A DNA stretch of 64,000 bases from Pseudomonas sp. MYb60 (GTDB taxonomy: Bacteria; Pseudomonadota; Gammaproteobacteria; Pseudomonadales; Pseudomonadaceae). The translations under genes were made by a program, and so were the position numbers. Below the pieces are notes generated by a model, which worked only from the letters and a program-made list of their open reading frames with translations, was not told the origin of the DNA and did no database searches. This document shows, piece after piece, positions 18,587-28,780 of this stretch. The stretch covers positions 62,001-126,000 of the forward strand of contig NZ_PCOZ01000010.1 of the NCBI RefSeq assembly GCF_002979555.1. The letters run 5' to 3'. Numbering within the stretch: the stretch's first letter is position 1; the number at the start of each line of letters is the position of its first letter.

Positions 18587-19107
18587 TCTTCCTGCTCAGC
18601 CAGGTCACGCGCATAACGCTGTGCGTTATGCACATAGTGCGCGGCGCTCGCTTCGAGCATCTTCTTCTGCGCGTCCGTCAGCTCGCGCACCACCTTGCCC
18701 GGTGAGCCCATCACCAGCGAGCCATCGGGAATTTCCTTGCCTTCACCGATCAGCGAATTGGCGCCGATGATGCAATGCTTGCCGATCTTCGCGCCGTTGA
18801 GGATCACCGCGTTGATACCAATGAGGCTGTAATCATCCACCGTGCAACCATGCAGCATGGCGTTGTGGCCGATGGTCACGCCGGTGCCCAGCGTCAGCGG
18901 GTAGCCCATATCGGTGTGCATCACGCTGCCGTCCTGCACGTTGCTGTTCTTGCCGATCAGGATCAGTTCGTTGTCGCCGCGCAACACCGCGTTGAACCAG
19001 ACGTTGGCGCCCTCCTCCAGCTTGACCTTGCCCACCAGCGTGGCATTGGGCGCCACCCAACTCTGTGGATGGGTCTCTACACGGGCGTCGCCCAGGCGGT
19101 ATTTCAT
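18583..19107 (-). CDS. Gamma carbonic anhydrase family protein (YrdA-like)
   Basis: 174 residues of hexapeptide-repeat, left-handed beta-helix sequence with a short C-terminal helix. The three zinc histidines of gamma-class enzymes are visible as His64 (VMHTD), His81 (TIGHN) and His86 (LHGC). Family members such as YrdA, CaiE and PaaY vary in true activity; some are inactive as carbonic anhydrases and PaaY is a thioesterase. The gene heads a coupled pair with DUF1289 and is about 40 bases downstream of the CoA pyrophosphatase gene on the same strand. Confidence 0.92.
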   Translation of the reverse strand: MKYRLGDARVETHPQSWVAPNATLVGKVKLEEGANVWFNAVLRGDNELILIGKNSNVQDGSVMHTDMGYPLTLGTGVTIGHNAMLHGCTVDDYSLIGINAVILNGAKIGKHCIIGANSLIGEGKEIPDGSLVMGSPGKVVRELTDAQKKMLEASAAHYVHNAQRYARDLAEQEE

Positions 19108-19145
19108 GGAAAGTCCTCACGGCATGCCATTCAAACGATGGCTTT

Positions 19146-19748
19146 TTAGATATTGATGAAGCTCTTGGGTGGCTGGTGCAGGCTGATCTGGGCGTCGTCA
19201 TAGAGCAGATTGATCAGCTCGACAATCATGATCGCCGTCAGCCCCCAGATTTTGTATTCACCAAAGCGGTAACTGGGTACGTACCAGCTGCGGCCCTGGT
19301 AATCGATCCTGTGGGTATGTTCGCGCGGGTCCTGTCGGAAGAAATCCAGGGGCACGCTGAAAACGGCGGCAATCTCGGCGTCGTTGGCCAGGTATTCGAC
19401 GTAATCGGGGATTATTCCCACGTAAGGCGTGACACGGATGCCATGCAGGGAAATCAGCGGACTCAACGGGCCAATCACTTCTACCAGGCCGGGGGGCAGG
19501 CCGATTTCTTCTTCGGCTTCGCGCAGGGCGGTAAAAATCAGGTCCGGGTCTTCGGGATCGCGGCGTCCGCCAGGAAAGGCCACTTCGCCACCATGGGTCG
19601 ACAGGCCGCTGGCGCGCAGGGTCAGGATCAGCTCAGGTTCGTCACTGCGGGTAATCGGCACCAGCACCGCAGCCTCGGGGAAACGCCCGTCGGTTTCCAG
19701 GGTGTGAGGGGTGTGGTTGCTTACCCGGCGAAGTAGCTCGTCCAGCAT
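19146..19748 (-). CDS. CoA pyrophosphatase (Nudix, NudL/YeaB type)
   Basis: 200 residues. The Nudix box GGRRDPEDPDLIFTALREAE continuing EEIGL (about residues 63-87) is complete, and the preceding GGEVAFPGG fits the CoA-specific UPF0035 signature that distinguishes these enzymes, which cleave CoA to phosphopantetheine and 3',5'-ADP. ATG start at 19748. It is divergent from a second, zinc-ribbon Nudix gene at 19895; the 146 bases between them hold both promoters. Confidence 0.9.
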   Translation of the reverse strand: MLDELLRRVSNHTPHTLETDGRFPEAAVLVPITRSDEPELILTLRASGLSTHGGEVAFPGGRRDPEDPDLIFTALREAEEEIGLPPGLVEVIGPLSPLISLHGIRVTPYVGIIPDYVEYLANDAEIAAVFSVPLDFFRQDPREHTHRIDYQGRSWYVPSYRFGEYKIWGLTAIMIVELINLLYDDAQISLHQPPKSFINI

Positions 19749-19894
19749 GAGTCATCTCGGTCTGTTGGCTACCTTGCATCATGCACCAAAGCGTGCGGCC
19801 GCCCAACCCCAAAACCCCGCCCGCGTCGCTAAACGACAACTTGCAGCGCCCTGCCGGCCACGCCAAGATAGGCGCACTTTCCAGGAAACCCAGC

Positions 19895-20443
19895 ATGAAT
19901 TTCTGCAGCCAGTGCGGTAAACCGGTTACCCAACGCATTCCCGAAGGCGACGGCCGCCTGCGTTTTGCGTGTGATCACTGCTCGACCATTCACTATCAGA
20001 ACCCCAACATCGTCGCCGGCACCGTGCCGGTGTGGGGCGATAAAGTGCTGCTGTGCCGCCGCGCCATCGAACCGCGCCTGGGTTACTGGACACTGCCCGC
20101 AGGCTTCATGGAGAACGGCGAGACCGTCGAACAGGCCGCCGCCCGCGAAACCCTCGAAGAAGCCTGCGCCCGCGTGCGCGACCTGAGCATCTACACCCTG
20201 ATCGACGTGCCGCACATCAACCAGGTGCACATTTTCTACCGCGCCGAACTGGTGGACCTGGACTTTGCCGCCGGCCCCGAAAGCCTGGAAGTGCAACTGT
20301 TCGACGAAGCCGACATCCCTTGGTCCGAGCTGGCTTTCCGCACGGTGGGGCGTACCTTAGAATACTTTTTCGCTGACCGGCGGCAGCAGTCGTTCCCGGT
20401 GCGCAGCGAGGCCGTACCGCCAATGGGCAAGCCCGCCCCATAA
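19895..20443 (+). CDS. Nudix hydrolase with N-terminal zinc ribbon
   Basis: 182 residues from ATG 19895; an open frame continues upstream but without family resemblance. The N-terminus is a small zinc ribbon (Cys4-x2-Cys7 and Cys25-x2-Cys28: FCSQCGK, CDHC) as in NudC-like proteins, followed by a Nudix box GFMENGETVEQAAARETLEE at about residues 72-91. Likely a cytoplasmic nucleotide-diphosphate hydrolase (ADP-ribose or NADH are known substrates of related enzymes); substrate not assigned. Probably cotranscribed with the L,D-transpeptidase gene 37 bases downstream. Confidence 0.85.
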   Translation: MNFCSQCGKPVTQRIPEGDGRLRFACDHCSTIHYQNPNIVAGTVPVWGDKVLLCRRAIEPRLGYWTLPAGFMENGETVEQAAARETLEEACARVRDLSIYTLIDVPHINQVHIFYRAELVDLDFAAGPESLEVQLFDEADIPWSELAFRTVGRTLEYFFADRRQQSFPVRSEAVPPMGKPAP

Positions 20444-20480
20444 CAATCCGGCAGATGGCCTTCAAAGGGATACCGTTTCA

Positions 20481-20984
20481 ATGCGTTGGTTGCTCGCTCT
20501 TATCTGCCTGTCGTTCGCTGCCCTGTCATCGGCCTCCACCGTGGAGACCCTCGGCGGCAAGACCGTCGAGAAAGTCCTGGTGCTCAAGTCCGCCCATCAA
20601 CTGCAGTTGATCAACGACGGCAAGGCGTTCAAGACCTACCGTATTTCCCTGGGCAAGAACCCCAAGGGCCACAAGCTGATCGAAGGCGACCGTCGCACGC
20701 CAGAGGGCCTCTATTGGATCGACTGGCGCAAGACCAGCGACCGCTTCAACCTGGCCATGCACATTTCCTACCCCAATATCAGCGATGCCGCACGCGCTCG
20801 CCGCGAAGGCGTGAAGCCCGGCAGCATGATCATGATTCACGGCACCCCCGACACCGAGGACTACCCGGAACAGTGGTTCCACACCCTGGACTGGACCGAC
20901 GGCTGCATCGGCATGCGCAACGTCGACATGCGCGAAGTGTGGACCCTGGTCAAGGACGGCACCCTCATCGAGATTCGTCCGTAA
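20481..20984 (+). CDS. L,D-transpeptidase-fold (YkuD) family protein
   Basis: 167 residues with a signal peptide (residues 1-19, MRWLLALICLSFAALSSAS). One YkuD domain with catalytic His120 (MIMIHGTP) and Cys142 (TDGCIGMRN), the usual HxG...(S/T)xGC arrangement. Such periplasmic enzymes crosslink peptidoglycan or attach lipoproteins; small single-domain members in pseudomonads have also been treated as amidase-like ErfK proteins of unknown role. RBS AAAGGGA lies upstream of the ATG. Confidence 0.87.
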   Translation: MRWLLALICLSFAALSSASTVETLGGKTVEKVLVLKSAHQLQLINDGKAFKTYRISLGKNPKGHKLIEGDRRTPEGLYWIDWRKTSDRFNLAMHISYPNISDAARARREGVKPGSMIMIHGTPDTEDYPEQWFHTLDWTDGCIGMRNVDMREVWTLVKDGTLIEIRP

Positions 20985-21099
20985 TCGCGTGCCGTTCGTA
21001 AAATAATTCGAAAAATTTTCCTGCCCTGCACCACGCCCGCCGGTGAATACCAGTTCACCGCGCCGGGCTGCGCTGTTCTGCGCCCCGTAAAGACCTCTC

Positions 21100-21191
21100 T
21101 AATACCACTTGATCACACCCCCGATTCTGTCGCTATGAAACCCCGGCTCGCACCGTTTTCGTTGCATTGACATGGTATCTAAGTGGTATTA
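21100..21191. promoter_or_regulatory. Paired operator half-sites upstream of the nag operon
   Basis: TAATACCACT at 21100-21109 and its exact reverse complement AGTGGTATTA at 21182-21191 lie 72 bases apart, with a further TGGTAT at 21173-21178 in direct repeat with the downstream site. TGGTAT/ATACCA-like elements are typical targets of GntR/HutC-type N-acetylglucosamine regulators. One copy overlaps the promoter spacer, the other is upstream, which would suit looping or autoregulation. Confidence 0.6.
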
Positions 21192-21195
21192 ATTT
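21167..21195 (+). promoter_or_regulatory. Sigma-70-type promoter of the nag operon
   Basis: Perfect -35 TTGACA (21167-21172), 17-base spacer, -10 TAATTT (21190-21195). The GntR-type TGGTAT elements lie inside the spacer, so binding would block RNA polymerase. The start of the regulator gene is about 45 bases beyond the predicted transcription start. Confidence 0.65.
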
Positions 21196-21247
21196 CCGGC
21201 CAATACCGGGCGACAACACTCCAATAACCGCATCGGACACCTGACCA

Positions 21248-22006
21248 ATGAACCCCATCCTGGGCCTGCGCCCCGACGACAAACAATCCACGCCGCTGTA
21301 CCTGCAATTGGCGCGCAAGCTGGAAGCCGCGATTCATGCCGGCCAGTGGACCTCCGAACAGGCACTGCCCTCCGAGCGCGTGCTCAGCGAGCAGTTGAGC
21401 ATTTCGCGCGTCACCGCTCGCAAGGCGCTGGAAGTGTTGTTCGCCCAAGGCCTGATCCGCCGCAATCAAGGCTCCGGCACCTATATTTCGCCACGCCTGG
21501 AACAGCCGCTGTCACGCCTGTCAGGCTTTAGCGAGATGCTGCGGCTCAAGGGTTTTGTGCCCAGCTCCCAGTGGCTGGAGCGTGAACTGACACAGCCGAC
21601 CCACGAAGAGATGATCCGCCTGGCGCTGTCGCCTGCCGACAAAGTCGCGCGCCTCAAGCGTTTGCGTAAGGCCGATGACACCGTCATGGCAATTGAAATG
21701 ACCACCCTGCCCGCCTCGGTGCTGCCGCATCCACACGCCATTGGCAATTCCTTGTACGAATACCTGGAAAGCATCGGCAGACCGGTGGTGCGTGCCCTGC
21801 AGCATATCCAGGCGATCAACGCCTCCGACGAGTTCGCCAAGCTGGTCGGCATTGCCCCCGGCACCGCCATGCTGCTCATGACCCGGGTCGGCTATACCGC
21901 CGACAACACGCCGATCGAAATCACCGACACCTACTGCCGCAACGACTACTACGACTTCGTCGCAGAGCTGCGCCGCCACGACTATTCCGCTGAACTGCGA
22001 CTCTAG
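21248..22006 (+). CDS. GntR/HutC-family regulator of the N-acetylglucosamine operon
   Basis: 252 residues. N-terminal winged helix (residues 10-75) with LPSERVLSEQLSISRVTARK and the wing GSGTYIS, then a UTRA ligand-binding domain (about 90-250). HutC-type regulators in nag operons (NagQ/DasR/NagR) respond to GlcNAc-6-phosphate or glucosamine-6-phosphate. It is the first gene of the operon, 10 bases before nagA, and the operator-like repeats overlap its promoter, so it should regulate itself along with the operon. Symbol left open because nagQ and nagR are both used. Confidence 0.9.
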   Translation: MNPILGLRPDDKQSTPLYLQLARKLEAAIHAGQWTSEQALPSERVLSEQLSISRVTARKALEVLFAQGLIRRNQGSGTYISPRLEQPLSRLSGFSEMLRLKGFVPSSQWLERELTQPTHEEMIRLALSPADKVARLKRLRKADDTVMAIEMTTLPASVLPHPHAIGNSLYEYLESIGRPVVRALQHIQAINASDEFAKLVGIAPGTAMLLMTRVGYTADNTPIEITDTYCRNDYYDFVAELRRHDYSAELRL

Positions 22007-22016
22007 AGAACTGCCC

Positions 22017-23103
<1,087 letters not shown>

Positions 23104-23123
<20 letters not shown>

Positions 23124-24126
23124 AGAGGCCCTGGCCTCCTGCGACGCCGTCGCGGCCCAACTGCAACGCCTCGACCCGCTGCTGGAAGAGGTCGCCGGCC
23201 GTCTGCGCCGCCAGCCGCCGCAAGTGGCGATGACCATCGCCCGTGGCAGCTCGGACCATGCCGCCAGCTACTTCGCCTACCTGGCGATGCAACATGTAGG
23301 CATCCCGGTGGCGTCGTTGCCGATGTCGGTGGTGACCTTGTTGCAGGCGCCGATGAAAGTCAGCGGCCAGGTAGCGTTCGGCTTCTCCCAGTCGGGGCAG
23401 AGCCCCGACCTGGTCAACAGCCTGCGCCTGCTGCGTAAACGCGGTGCGCTGAGCATCTCCTTGGTCAACGCCGAAGACTCGCCGCTGGAAGCCGCGTGCG
23501 AATTCCACGTGCCGCTGTGCGCCGGGCCTGAACTCAGTGTGGCCGCGACCAAAAGCTTTATCGCCACCCTTAGCGCCAGCGCACAACTGGTGGGCCACTG
23601 GCATCAGGAAACCGAGCTGCTGCACGCCTGCAAAGCGTTGCCAGAGGACCTGCGCGCCGCCGCCAAGCAAGACTGGAGCCACGCGATTGAAGCCCTGCGC
23701 AGCTGTCAGCAACTGATGGTGATTGGCCGTGGCGCCGGCTTTGCCATTGCCCAGGAAGCCGCGCTCAAGCTCAAGGAAACCTCGGCGATCCAGGCCGAAG
23801 CGTTCAGCAGCGCCGAAGTGCGCCACGGCCCAATGGCCTTGATCGGCGCCGACTACCCGCTGCTGGTTTTCGCCCCACGCGGTGCCGAACAGGCCGGCCT
23901 GTTGAGCCTGGCTGCCGACATGCGCCAGCGCGGCGCCCGCGTGTTGCTGGCGGCGCCGGACGATATCGCCGAACGCGACCTGACCCTGAGTCGCGCCGAA
24001 CACCCGAGCCTGGACCCGATCCTGGCGATCCAAAGCTTCTACGTGATGGCCGCCGGCCTGGCGGTCGCCCGGGGCATGGACCCGGACCAACCGCGCCACC
24101 TGAGCAAAGTCACCCGCACTCATTGA
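23104..24126 (+). CDS. SIS-domain sugar-phosphate deaminase/isomerase (NagB-II-like)
   Basis: 340 residues from TTG 23104, chosen because AAGGAG sits exactly six bases upstream; ATG at 23116 is the alternative but has worse spacing. Two SIS domains, like the isomerase half of GlmS: RGSSDHAASYFAYLAMQ and SQSGQSPDLVNSL in the first, GRGAGFAIAQEAALKLKET and HGPMALI in the second. No glutaminase domain is present. In nag operons without classical NagB, this protein converts glucosamine-6-P to fructose-6-P and ammonia. Context strongly supports that role. Confidence 0.88.
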
Positions 24127-24162
24127 GTCGGTTGCCGCGTTTTCCTGATGAGTACCGTGCCC

Positions 24163-26673
24163 ATGTCCTACAACAATAAAGAACTAACCCTCTGCGCCCC
24201 GTTAAGCGGGCCGGTGCTGACGCTGGGCCACGTTCCCGATGAAGTGTTCGCCAGTGGCGCCATGGGTGACGGCATTGCCATCGACCCACTGAACGATTGC
24301 CTGCACGCGCCCTGCGACGGCGTGATCATCCACGTCGCCCGCACCGGGCATGCGCTGACCATTCGTGCTGACAACGGCGCCGACGTGTTGATGCATGTAG
24401 GCATCGATACGGTAGAGCTGGAGGGCGAAGGGTTTGCCTTGCTGGTGAAGGACGGGGCACGCGTCAGCCAGGGGCAGGCGCTGGTGCAGTTTGACCTGGA
24501 CCGCATTGCACGGCAGTGCAAGAGCCTGGTCAGCTTGATCATTCTGACCAACGGCGAGCACTTTGAGCTTCGGCCCGTGGCAGGAAATAGCGTCAAGGTC
24601 GGTGAGCCATTGCTGCAAATCGTCGCGCGTTCGGCGGCGGCAGTCCAGGCGCCTGTGGATAACTCGGTCGGCGAAGTCAGCGCCAAGGTACGCATCACCC
24701 ATCGCGGCGGCTTGCATGCACGTCCAGCAGCATTGGTACGCAAGGCGGCGCAGGCGTTCAGCAGTCAGGCTCACCTGCACGTCGGCGACAAGTCGGCGCC
24801 GTGTGACAGCCTGATCGGCCTGATGGGCCTGGGTATCGGCGAAGGCGATGAGGTGCGCGTGACCTGTCGTGGCAAGGATTCGGCGGCGGCGTTGCAGGCG
24901 TTGGTCGCTGCGCTGTCGGCCACGGTCAAGGACGAACACCCCGCACCCGCCATCGTCGCGCCACGCCGAGTGAGTACCGAAGTCGGCGTGTTGCAAGGCG
25001 TGTGCGCAGCACCGGGCCTGGTGTGTGGCCCATTGATGCGCATGACCGGTATCGAACTGCCAGCGGACACCGGCAAGCACGTCGCCGACGAGCAACTGCA
25101 ACGACTCGACACCGCTCTGGAGCAGGTGCGCAGTGAGATCCGCAGCACCTTGAATCACGCACGCCAGCGCAAGAACACAGAGGAAGAAGACATCTTTGCC
25201 GCCCACCTCGCGCTGCTGGAAGACCCGACCCTGCTCGACGCGGCCACCCATGCCATCGACCACGGCAGTGCCGCCACCCATGCGTGGCGCGACGCGATCC
25301 AGGCCCAGTGCGCGGTGTTGCTGGCGTTGGGCAAGCCGCTGTTCGCCGAGCGCGCCAATGATTTGCGTGACCTGCAACAACGGGTGCTGCGTGCGCTGTT
25401 GGGTGAAACCTGGCACTTCGAGTTGCCGCCCGGAGCGATTGTCAGCGCCCATGAATTGACCCCCTCGGACCTGCTGCAACTGAGTGCGCAACAGGCCATC
25501 GGTATCTGCATGGCCGAAGGCGGCGCCACCTCCCACGTTGCCATTTTGGCCCGTGGAAAGGGCCTGCCCTGTGTGGTGGCGCTGGGCAGTGAAGTGCTCG
25601 ACGTGCCCCAGGGCCAGCGCGTAGTGCTGGATGCCGGCAATGGCCGCCTGGAACTGGCGCCCAGTGAAGCGCGGCATGCCGAAGTGCACCAGATTCGTGA
25701 TGCACAGAAACTGCGGCGCCAGCAGCAACAAGCCCAGGCGCAACTGCCTGCGTGCACCACGGACGGCGTGAGCATCGAAGTCGCCGCCAACGTTGCCTCC
25801 AGCGCGGAGGCCCAGGAGGCGTTTGACAACGGTGCCGATGGCGTCGGCCTGCTGCGCACTGAATTCCTGTTCGTCGACCGCCGCACCGCGCCGGACGAGC
25901 ACGAGCAACGCCAAGCCTATCAAGCTGTGCTGGATGCGATGGGCGACAAATCGGTGATCATCCGTACCATCGATGTGGGGGGCGACAAGCAGCTCGACTA
26001 CCTGCCCCTGCCGGTCGAAGCCAACCCCGTATTGGGTTTGCGCGGGATTCGCATGGCCCAGGTGCGCCCTGAGCTGCTCGACCAGCAACTGCGTGCGCTG
26101 CTGCAAGTCTCACCGCTGGGGCGCTGCCGCATCCTGTTGCCGATGGTCAGCGAAGTGGACGAACTGCTGCAGATTCGCCAGCGTCTGGATGAGTTGTGCG
26201 CAGAACTTGAGTTGAAACAACGTCCCGAACTGGGGGTGATGATCGAAGTCCCCGCTGCGGCGCTGATGGCTGAACAGCTTGCGCTGTATGCAGACTTCCT
26301 CTCCATCGGCACCAACGATCTGTCCCAATACACCCTGGCCATGGACCGCGACCACGCCGGCCTCGCCGCGCGGGTCGATGCGCTGCACCCGGCGCTGCTG
26401 CGGCTGATCGCCCAGACCTGCGCAGGGGCCGCCAAGCACGGCCGCTGGGTCGGGGTGTGCGGCGCCCTCGCCTCCGACCCGCTGGCCACACCGGTATTGA
26501 TCGGCCTGGGCGTCAGCGAATTGTCGGTGAGCCCGCCGCAGATTGGCGAAATCAAGGACCGCGTCCGCCACCTGGACGCGGCGCAATGCCGGCAACGCAG
26601 CCTTGGCCTGCTCGACCTGAGCAGCGCCCAAGCCGTTCGCCAAGCCTGTCAACACCATTGGCCGTTGAGCTGA
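24163..26673 (+). CDS. PTS EIIA-HPr-EI fusion of the N-acetylglucosamine operon
   Basis: 836 residues from ATG 24163; ATG 24148 would add five. One chain carries three phosphotransfer modules: EIIA-Glc-type (residues about 1-150, active His in VLMHVGIDTV), HPr (about 170-255, active His in GGLHARPAA) and enzyme I (about 275-830, active His in GGATSHVAILARGKG, PEP-binding GVMIEVPAAA and the Cys-containing VGVCGALAS). It passes phosphate from PEP to NagE, encoded 27 bases downstream. Known as NagF-type in pseudomonads. A paralogue of the same layout is in the trehalose operon. Confidence 0.93.
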   Translation: MSYNNKELTLCAPLSGPVLTLGHVPDEVFASGAMGDGIAIDPLNDCLHAPCDGVIIHVARTGHALTIRADNGADVLMHVGIDTVELEGEGFALLVKDGARVSQGQALVQFDLDRIARQCKSLVSLIILTNGEHFELRPVAGNSVKVGEPLLQIVARSAAAVQAPVDNSVGEVSAKVRITHRGGLHARPAALVRKAAQAFSSQAHLHVGDKSAPCDSLIGLMGLGIGEGDEVRVTCRGKDSAAALQALVAALSATVKDEHPAPAIVAPRRVSTEVGVLQGVCAAPGLVCGPLMRMTGIELPADTGKHVADEQLQRLDTALEQVRSEIRSTLNHARQRKNTEEEDIFAAHLALLEDPTLLDAATHAIDHGSAATHAWRDAIQAQCAVLLALGKPLFAERANDLRDLQQRVLRALLGETWHFELPPGAIVSAHELTPSDLLQLSAQQAIGICMAEGGATSHVAILARGKGLPCVVALGSEVLDVPQGQRVVLDAGNGRLELAPSEARHAEVHQIRDAQKLRRQQQQAQAQLPACTTDGVSIEVAANVASSAEAQEAFDNGADGVGLLRTEFLFVDRRTAPDEHEQRQAYQAVLDAMGDKSVIIRTIDVGGDKQLDYLPLPVEANPVLGLRGIRMAQVRPELLDQQLRALLQVSPLGRCRILLPMVSEVDELLQIRQRLDELCAELELKQRPELGVMIEVPAAALMAEQLALYADFLSIGTNDLSQYTLAMDRDHAGLAARVDALHPALLRLIAQTCAGAAKHGRWVGVCGALASDPLATPVLIGLGVSELSVSPPQIGEIKDRVRHLDAAQCRQRSLGLLDLSSAQAVRQACQHHWPLS

Positions 26674-26700
26674 CAACAACAAGAAAAAAGGAGACTCGCC

Positions 26701-28407
26701 ATGTACCAACATTTTATCGAGGGCCTGCAACGCCTCGGCCGTGCGCTGATGCTGCCCATCGCAATCCTGCCGATCGCCGGCTTGCTGTTGCGCTTGGGCG
26801 ACACCGATCTATTGAACATCGCGGTCATGCACGACGCCGGGCAGGCGATTTTCGCCAACCTGGCGCTGATCTTCGCCATCGGCATTGCCGTGGGGTTTGC
26901 CCGCGACAACAACGGCACCGCCGGGCTGGCCGGGGCGATTGGTTACCTGGTGATGATTTCCACGCTCAAGGTGATGGACACCACCATCAACATGGGCATG
27001 CTCGCCGGTATCGCCAGCGGCCTGATGGCAGGCGCGCTGTATAACCGCTTCAAGGACATCAAGCTGCCGGAATACCTGGCGTTCTTTGGTGGGCGTCGGT
27101 TTGTGCCGATCGTCACCGGGTTCTCGGCGGTTGGGCTGGGGGTGGTGTTTGGTTTGATCTGGCCGCCGATCCAGCATGGCATCAACAGTTTTGGCGTGTT
27201 GCTGATGGAAAGCGGCAGCCTGGGCGCCTTTGTATTTGGCGTGTTCAACCGCTTGCTGATCGTCACCGGCCTGCACCACATCCTCAACAATATGGCGTGG
27301 TTCGTGTTCGGCAGCTTTACCGACCCGGTGACCGGCGCAGTGGTGACGGGTGACCTGACGCGCTACTTCGCGGGCGACCCGAAAGGCGGCCAGTTCATGA
27401 CCGGCATGTTCCCGGTGATGCTGTTCGGCCTGCCGGCGGCGTGTTTGGCGATGTACCGCAACGCGTTGCCGGAACGCCGTAAAGTCATGGGCGGGATTTT
27501 CCTGTCAATGGCGCTGACCTCGTTCTTGACCGGGGTGACCGAGCCGATCGAGTTTGCATTCATGTTCCTGGCGCCGTTCCTCTATCTGTTGCACGCCTTG
27601 CTGACAGGCCTGTCGATGGCGGTTACCAACCTGCTGAATATCCACCTCGGGTTCACCTTCTCCGGTGGGTTTATCGACATGGTGCTGGGTTGGGGCAAGT
27701 CCACCAATGGGTGGCTGGTGGTGCCGGTTGGGTTGGCGTACTCGGTGATCTACTACACGGTGTTCAGCTACTGCATCCGTCGGTTCAACCTGAAGACGCC
27801 GGGGCGTGAAGATATTCAGGTGGCGCAGGCTGAGGTGATGACTGACAACCAGCGGGCCACGGCGTACATCCAGGCATTGGGCGGTGCACAGAATTTGCTG
27901 AGCGTCGGCGCCTGCACCACGCGTCTGCGGCTGGACATGGTTGATCGCAACAAGGCGGTGGATGCGCAGCTCAAAGCACTGGGCGCCATGGCCGTGGTTC
28001 GGCCGGGGAACGGCGGTAGTCTGCAGGTGGTGGTCGGGCCGATGGCCGATAGCATTGCTGATGAGATTCGCTTGGCCATGCCTGCGTTTGTTGCCAGTGC
28101 ACCGGTGACGGTTGCGCCTGTGGACAAGCCGGTGGCGGTCAATGTGCAGGAGGCCGAGAAGTGGCTGAATGCCTTGGGTGGCCGTGGGAATGTGCGCCAG
28201 CTTGAAGCCGTGGCGATGACCCGGTTGCGGGTGGAATTGGGGGATGATTCGGTGTTGTCTGAAGCTGACCTGAGTGCGCTGGGTTGCCAGGGTGTGAGCC
28301 AATTGGACAGCGGTGTCTGGCACTTGTTGATTGGTGACAAGGCCAGCGGATTGGGTGAGGCGCTGGAGCGGTTGGTCAGTGGCCGTGAAGTAGGCGTCAG
28401 GGTGTAA
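26701..28407 (+). CDS. nagE: PTS N-acetylglucosamine transporter EIICB with an extra degenerate EIIB domain
   Basis: 568 residues. EIIC membrane domain (about 1-365, ten-odd hydrophobic segments; MVLGWGKSTNGWLV near its end), EIIB with phosphocysteine Cys405 (VGACTTRLRLD), then a second EIIB-like domain (about 480-560) where the matching residue is Ala505 (AVAMTRLRVEL). Exactly 100 residues separate the two positions. EIIA is absent and supplied by the upstream fusion protein. RBS AAAAAGGAGACTCGCC precedes the ATG. The inactive second domain is unusual and discussed in the findings. Confidence 0.94.
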   Translation: MYQHFIEGLQRLGRALMLPIAILPIAGLLLRLGDTDLLNIAVMHDAGQAIFANLALIFAIGIAVGFARDNNGTAGLAGAIGYLVMISTLKVMDTTINMGMLAGIASGLMAGALYNRFKDIKLPEYLAFFGGRRFVPIVTGFSAVGLGVVFGLIWPPIQHGINSFGVLLMESGSLGAFVFGVFNRLLIVTGLHHILNNMAWFVFGSFTDPVTGAVVTGDLTRYFAGDPKGGQFMTGMFPVMLFGLPAACLAMYRNALPERRKVMGGIFLSMALTSFLTGVTEPIEFAFMFLAPFLYLLHALLTGLSMAVTNLLNIHLGFTFSGGFIDMVLGWGKSTNGWLVVPVGLAYSVIYYTVFSYCIRRFNLKTPGREDIQVAQAEVMTDNQRATAYIQALGGAQNLLSVGACTTRLRLDMVDRNKAVDAQLKALGAMAVVRPGNGGSLQVVVGPMADSIADEIRLAMPAFVASAPVTVAPVDKPVAVNVQEAEKWLNALGGRGNVRQLEAVAMTRLRVELGDDSVLSEADLSALGCQGVSQLDSGVWHLLIGDKASGLGEALERLVSGREVGVRV

Positions 28408-28446
28408 ATCATCACTGCTTGGACTGGCCTCATCGCAGGCAACAAA

Positions 28447-28466
28447 AACCCGGCCTAAGCCGGGTT
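28447..28466. terminator. Bidirectional intrinsic terminator between nagE and higA
   Basis: AACCCGGC-CTAA-GCCGGGTT, eight perfect pairs. Followed by CTTT on the plus strand and TTTGTTG on the minus strand, so it can end both the nag operon and higBA. Confidence 0.82.
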
Positions 28467-28478
28467 CTTTAACCTCGC

Positions 28479-28766
28479 TCACTCAACCCGAGCAAACCGC
28501 TCAATCACAGGCTGCTCTCGATGCTCTGCCTGCCAAAGGTCATAGCTGCTCTGCATTGAAAGCCACATCTGGGCCTTACTGATGCCTGCACGCTCAAGCC
28601 GTACAGCCAGATCCGGGCTTACCGGCGCATGCCCATGAAGAATCCTTGAAAAGGTTTCCCGCGCGAAACCCAGGCGTCGAGCCACTTCAGTGATCGACAT
28701 TCCCAGACCGGGAATGACATCCTCAAGCAATATTTCTCCTGGGTGAGGAGGATTGTGCATACCCAT
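28479..28766 (-). CDS. HigA-family antitoxin (XRE DNA-binding protein)
   Basis: 95 residues from ATG 28766, which has AAGGGA seven bases upstream; longer frames overlap the toxin gene without a ribosome site. The opening HNPPHPGEILLEDVIPGLGMS and the helix-turn-helix SITEVARRLGFARETFSRIL followed by LHGHAPVSPDLAVRLERA are typical of VapI/HigA antitoxins. It should neutralise the HigB-like toxin encoded 14 bases upstream and repress the operon through the palindromes before higB. Toxin-first order is the normal HigBA arrangement. Confidence 0.92.
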   Translation of the reverse strand: MGMHNPPHPGEILLEDVIPGLGMSITEVARRLGFARETFSRILHGHAPVSPDLAVRLERAGISKAQMWLSMQSSYDLWQAEHREQPVIERFARVE

Positions 28767-28780
28767 AAACAAATCCCTTC

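Noticed and set aside
24202..26106. A 634-codon minus-strand frame opposite the first EIIA-HPr-EI gene
   Set aside because: Antisense shadow of a clear multi-domain PTS protein; no family resemblance.
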